Of a DNA stretch of 64,000 bases, positions 62,982 to 64,000 are shown one piece after another. The stretch is from NCBI RefSeq assembly GCF_001593955.1, contig NZ_LTAZ01000004.1:682001-746000 (forward strand). Reading direction: 5' to 3'. The stretch's first letter is position 1, and every line of letters begins with the position of its first letter. Both the position numbers and the translations under genes were made by a program. Under the pieces are notes generated by a model. That model saw only the letters and a program-made list of their open reading frames with translations. It searched no databases and had not been told where the DNA came from. The stretch is from Halalkalicoccus paucihalophilus (GTDB taxonomy: Archaea; Halobacteriota; Halobacteria; Halobacteriales; Halalkalicoccaceae).

Positions 62982-63171
62982 CTACCGGCGGTCCACGTAG
63001 CGCTCGACGGCAAACACCAGGCGGGCGAATAGGTAGACCCACCACGCCACGAGCACGATATCGGTAACGAAGAGTGACAGGAGGACGTTTCCGATGAATA
63101 GGCTGTCGGCGAGTGCGGCGACGACGAGCCCACCGAGAGGGGTGCGGGCCCGCGGATCGATCGGTGACCAT
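62982..63171 (-). CDS. Small two-helix membrane protein, start uncertain
   Basis: The region encodes PLGGLVVAALADSLFIGNVL and LSLFVTDIVLVAWWVYLFAR followed by LVFAVERYVDRR, two clear transmembrane helices. No ATG or GTG lies in this frame near the promoter; the nearest ATG (63171, MVTDRSAGPHP) is one base out of frame, so a single-base change in the CCCC run near 63138-63141 may have split it. Alternatively an unusual start is used. Function unknown. Confidence 0.4.
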
Positions 63172-63376
63172 TCGGCGAGTCGAGTTTTTATTTCAATTAC
63201 AAACGTCTTGTGGGAATTTCCGTGTGCCGGGCTCGCACGCCCTCTACCGTTTGAACACGCTTTTATGGGGTGGTGCGCTACTCCGGTGTACAGCCTGCGC
63301 GGGGTCATGACGCTCCTAGCCGTTTAGGATCTATGCAGGCAGGGGAGCGAGAGCCCGCGTGCAGGAGGAGATTACA
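63172..63376. promoter_or_regulatory. Divergent promoter region and leader of rpl7ae
   Basis: A leftward TATA-like element (AAATAAAAA on the minus strand near 63185-63193) and a rightward GCTTTTATGG at 63259-63268 flank the start of divergent units. The rpl7ae transcript would begin near 63292 and have a leader of about 85 bases. In that leader, 63335-63362 can form an imperfect hairpin (GCA-GC-GGG with a nine-base purine-rich loop) ending just before the GGAGG ribosome-binding site at 63364-63368. A binding site for the ribosomal protein is possible but not shown. Confidence 0.45.
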
Positions 63377-63739
63377 ATGCCAGTATACGTCAACTTCGAC
63401 GTCCCGGCCGACCTTCAAGAGGACGCCCTCGAGGCCCTCGAGGTCGCCCGAGACACGGGTTCGGTAAAGAAAGGAACGAACGAAACGACCAAAGCCATCG
63501 AGCGGGGCAACGCCTCACTCGTCGTCATCGCCGAGGACGTCCAGCCCGAGGAGATCGTGCTGCACCTCCCGGAGCTCGCCGACGAGAAGGGAATCCCCTT
63601 CGTCTTCGTCGAGACACAGGACGACGTCGGGCACGCCGCCGGTCTCGAGGTCGGGAGCGCCGCCGCCGCGATCACGGACGCCGGCGAGGCCGAAAGCGAG
63701 GTCGAGGACATCGGAAAGAAGGTCGAGGACCTTCGCTGA
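63377..63739 (+). CDS. rpl7ae: 50S ribosomal protein L7Ae (eL8)
   Basis: A 120-residue kink-turn RNA-binding protein, part of the ribosome and also of archaeal box C/D, H/ACA and RNase P particles. [20 protein letters not shown] near residue 32 and [20 protein letters not shown] followed by [16 protein letters not shown] are the RNA-binding core. A GGAGG lies nine bases upstream. First gene of rpl7ae-rps28e-rpl24e. Confidence 0.96.
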   Translation: MPVYVNFDVPADLQEDALEALEVARDTGSVKKGTNETTKAIERGNASLVVIAEDVQPEEIVLHLPELADEKGIPFVFVETQDDVGHAAGLEVGSAAAAITDAGEAESEVEDIGKKVEDLR

Positions 63740-63750
63740 GGTGAGAGAGG

Positions 63751-63975
63751 ATGAGCACAGAAGAGACGACTGACGGATCCACGTCCGCCGAGGTCATCGA
63801 GGTCGTCGGCAAAACGGGGATGCACGGCGAAGCCATGCAGGTCAAATGCCGCATCCGCGAAGGCGAGAACCAGGGGCGCATCATCACGCGAAACGTCCTG
63901 GGTCCGGTCCGCGAGGGTGACATCCTTCAGCTTCGCGAGACCGCCCGGGAGGCCGACTCCATCGGGGGTCAATAA
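63751..63975 (+). CDS. rps28e: 30S ribosomal protein S28e (eS28)
   Basis: A 74-residue OB-fold protein. [20 protein letters not shown] and [20 protein letters not shown] with the final TAREA match archaeal S28e. It follows rpl7ae by eleven bases and its stop overlaps the rpl24e start by one base. Confidence 0.96.
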   Translation: MSTEETTDGSTSAEVIEVVGKTGMHGEAMQVKCRIREGENQGRIITRNVLGPVREGDILQLRETAREADSIGGQ

Positions 63976-64000
63976 TGGTCGAGACACGCACCTGCGATTA
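63975..64000 (+). CDS. rpl24e: 50S ribosomal protein L24e (eL24), N-terminal fragment
   Basis: Only the first eight complete codons plus part of a ninth are in the window (MVETRTCDY if the ninth is tyrosine). The cysteine in RTCDY is the first zinc ligand expected for L24e, and the position after rps28e is conserved. The rest runs off the right edge. Confidence 0.85.

Overview
The window is chromosomal DNA from a halophilic archaeon (class Halobacteria). The evidence is high GC content, strongly acidic proteins, archaeal ribosomal proteins and RNA polymerase subunits (uS13, eL18, Rpo3, Rpo6, Rpo10), archaeal-type isoprenoid genes and tRNAs. Many start codons sit about 27 bases downstream of a TATA-like box, as expected for leaderless haloarchaeal transcripts. 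I cannot name the genus from the sequence alone.

Layout. 1-4.2 kb: end of a YeaH/SpoVR stress module, then two DUF7344-type winged-helix genes and tRNA-Glu. 4.2-9 kb: a fused 3-hydroxyacyl-CoA dehydrogenase/enoyl-CoA hydratase, a frameshifted PRC-barrel-like gene, a 3-methyladenine glycosylase, and a RimK-type ligase fused to a retropepsin-like domain. 9-13.7 kb: an aspartoacylase-family gene divergent from rimK, then sdhCDBA. 13.7-16 kb: an MTA/SAH-type deaminase, then a gene-poor stretch with a malformed tRNA-like sequence, a 29-codon membrane ORF, a tRNA 3' fragment and tRNA-Thr. 16-28.6 kb: housekeeping and conserved hypothetical genes (GNAT, CBS, uridine kinase, CPBP protease, CAP protein, uracil-DNA glycosylase, Mrp/ApbC, MoaA-like, aminotransferase) plus tRNA-Ser(TGA). 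A cluster of six hairpins lies at 21.1-21.3 kb.

28.6-34.8 kb is the classic archaeal ribosomal/RNA polymerase operon: tRNA-Ser(GCT), rps13-rps4-rps11-rpoD, tRNA-Leu, rpl18e-rpl13-rps9-rpoN-rpoK-eno-rps2. In haloarchaea this usually continues with mvk, isopentenyl phosphate kinase, RNase J, a prenyl synthase and gltX. Those genes are present here at 53.6-60.6 kb, but about 18.8 kb of surface-polysaccharide genes separate them from rps2.

That island (35.4-53.4 kb) holds two GT2 and two GT4 glycosyltransferases, two polysaccharide deacetylases, two FemAB-like acyl/aminoacyl transferases, a phosphotransferase-fold kinase, a Wzx-like flippase, a large membrane protein, a DUF1616-like protein, a Tat-type beta-helix protein and a sugar epimerase. 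A deacetylase of the type seen in bacterial exosortase loci overlaps a FemAB-like gene. That gene in turn overlaps a membrane-anchored protein resembling the tRNA-binding C-terminal domain of alanyl-tRNA synthetase. This suggests, but does not prove, tRNA-dependent aminoacyl decoration of a surface glycan. The two GT4 genes share a 65-base perfect inverted repeat that could allow inversion of the roughly 9.8 kb between them.

The window ends with tmcA and the start of the rpl7ae-rps28e-rpl24e operon. Two clear single-base frameshifts (near 6521 and 55949) and one possible one (near 63140) are either real mutations or sequencing errors.
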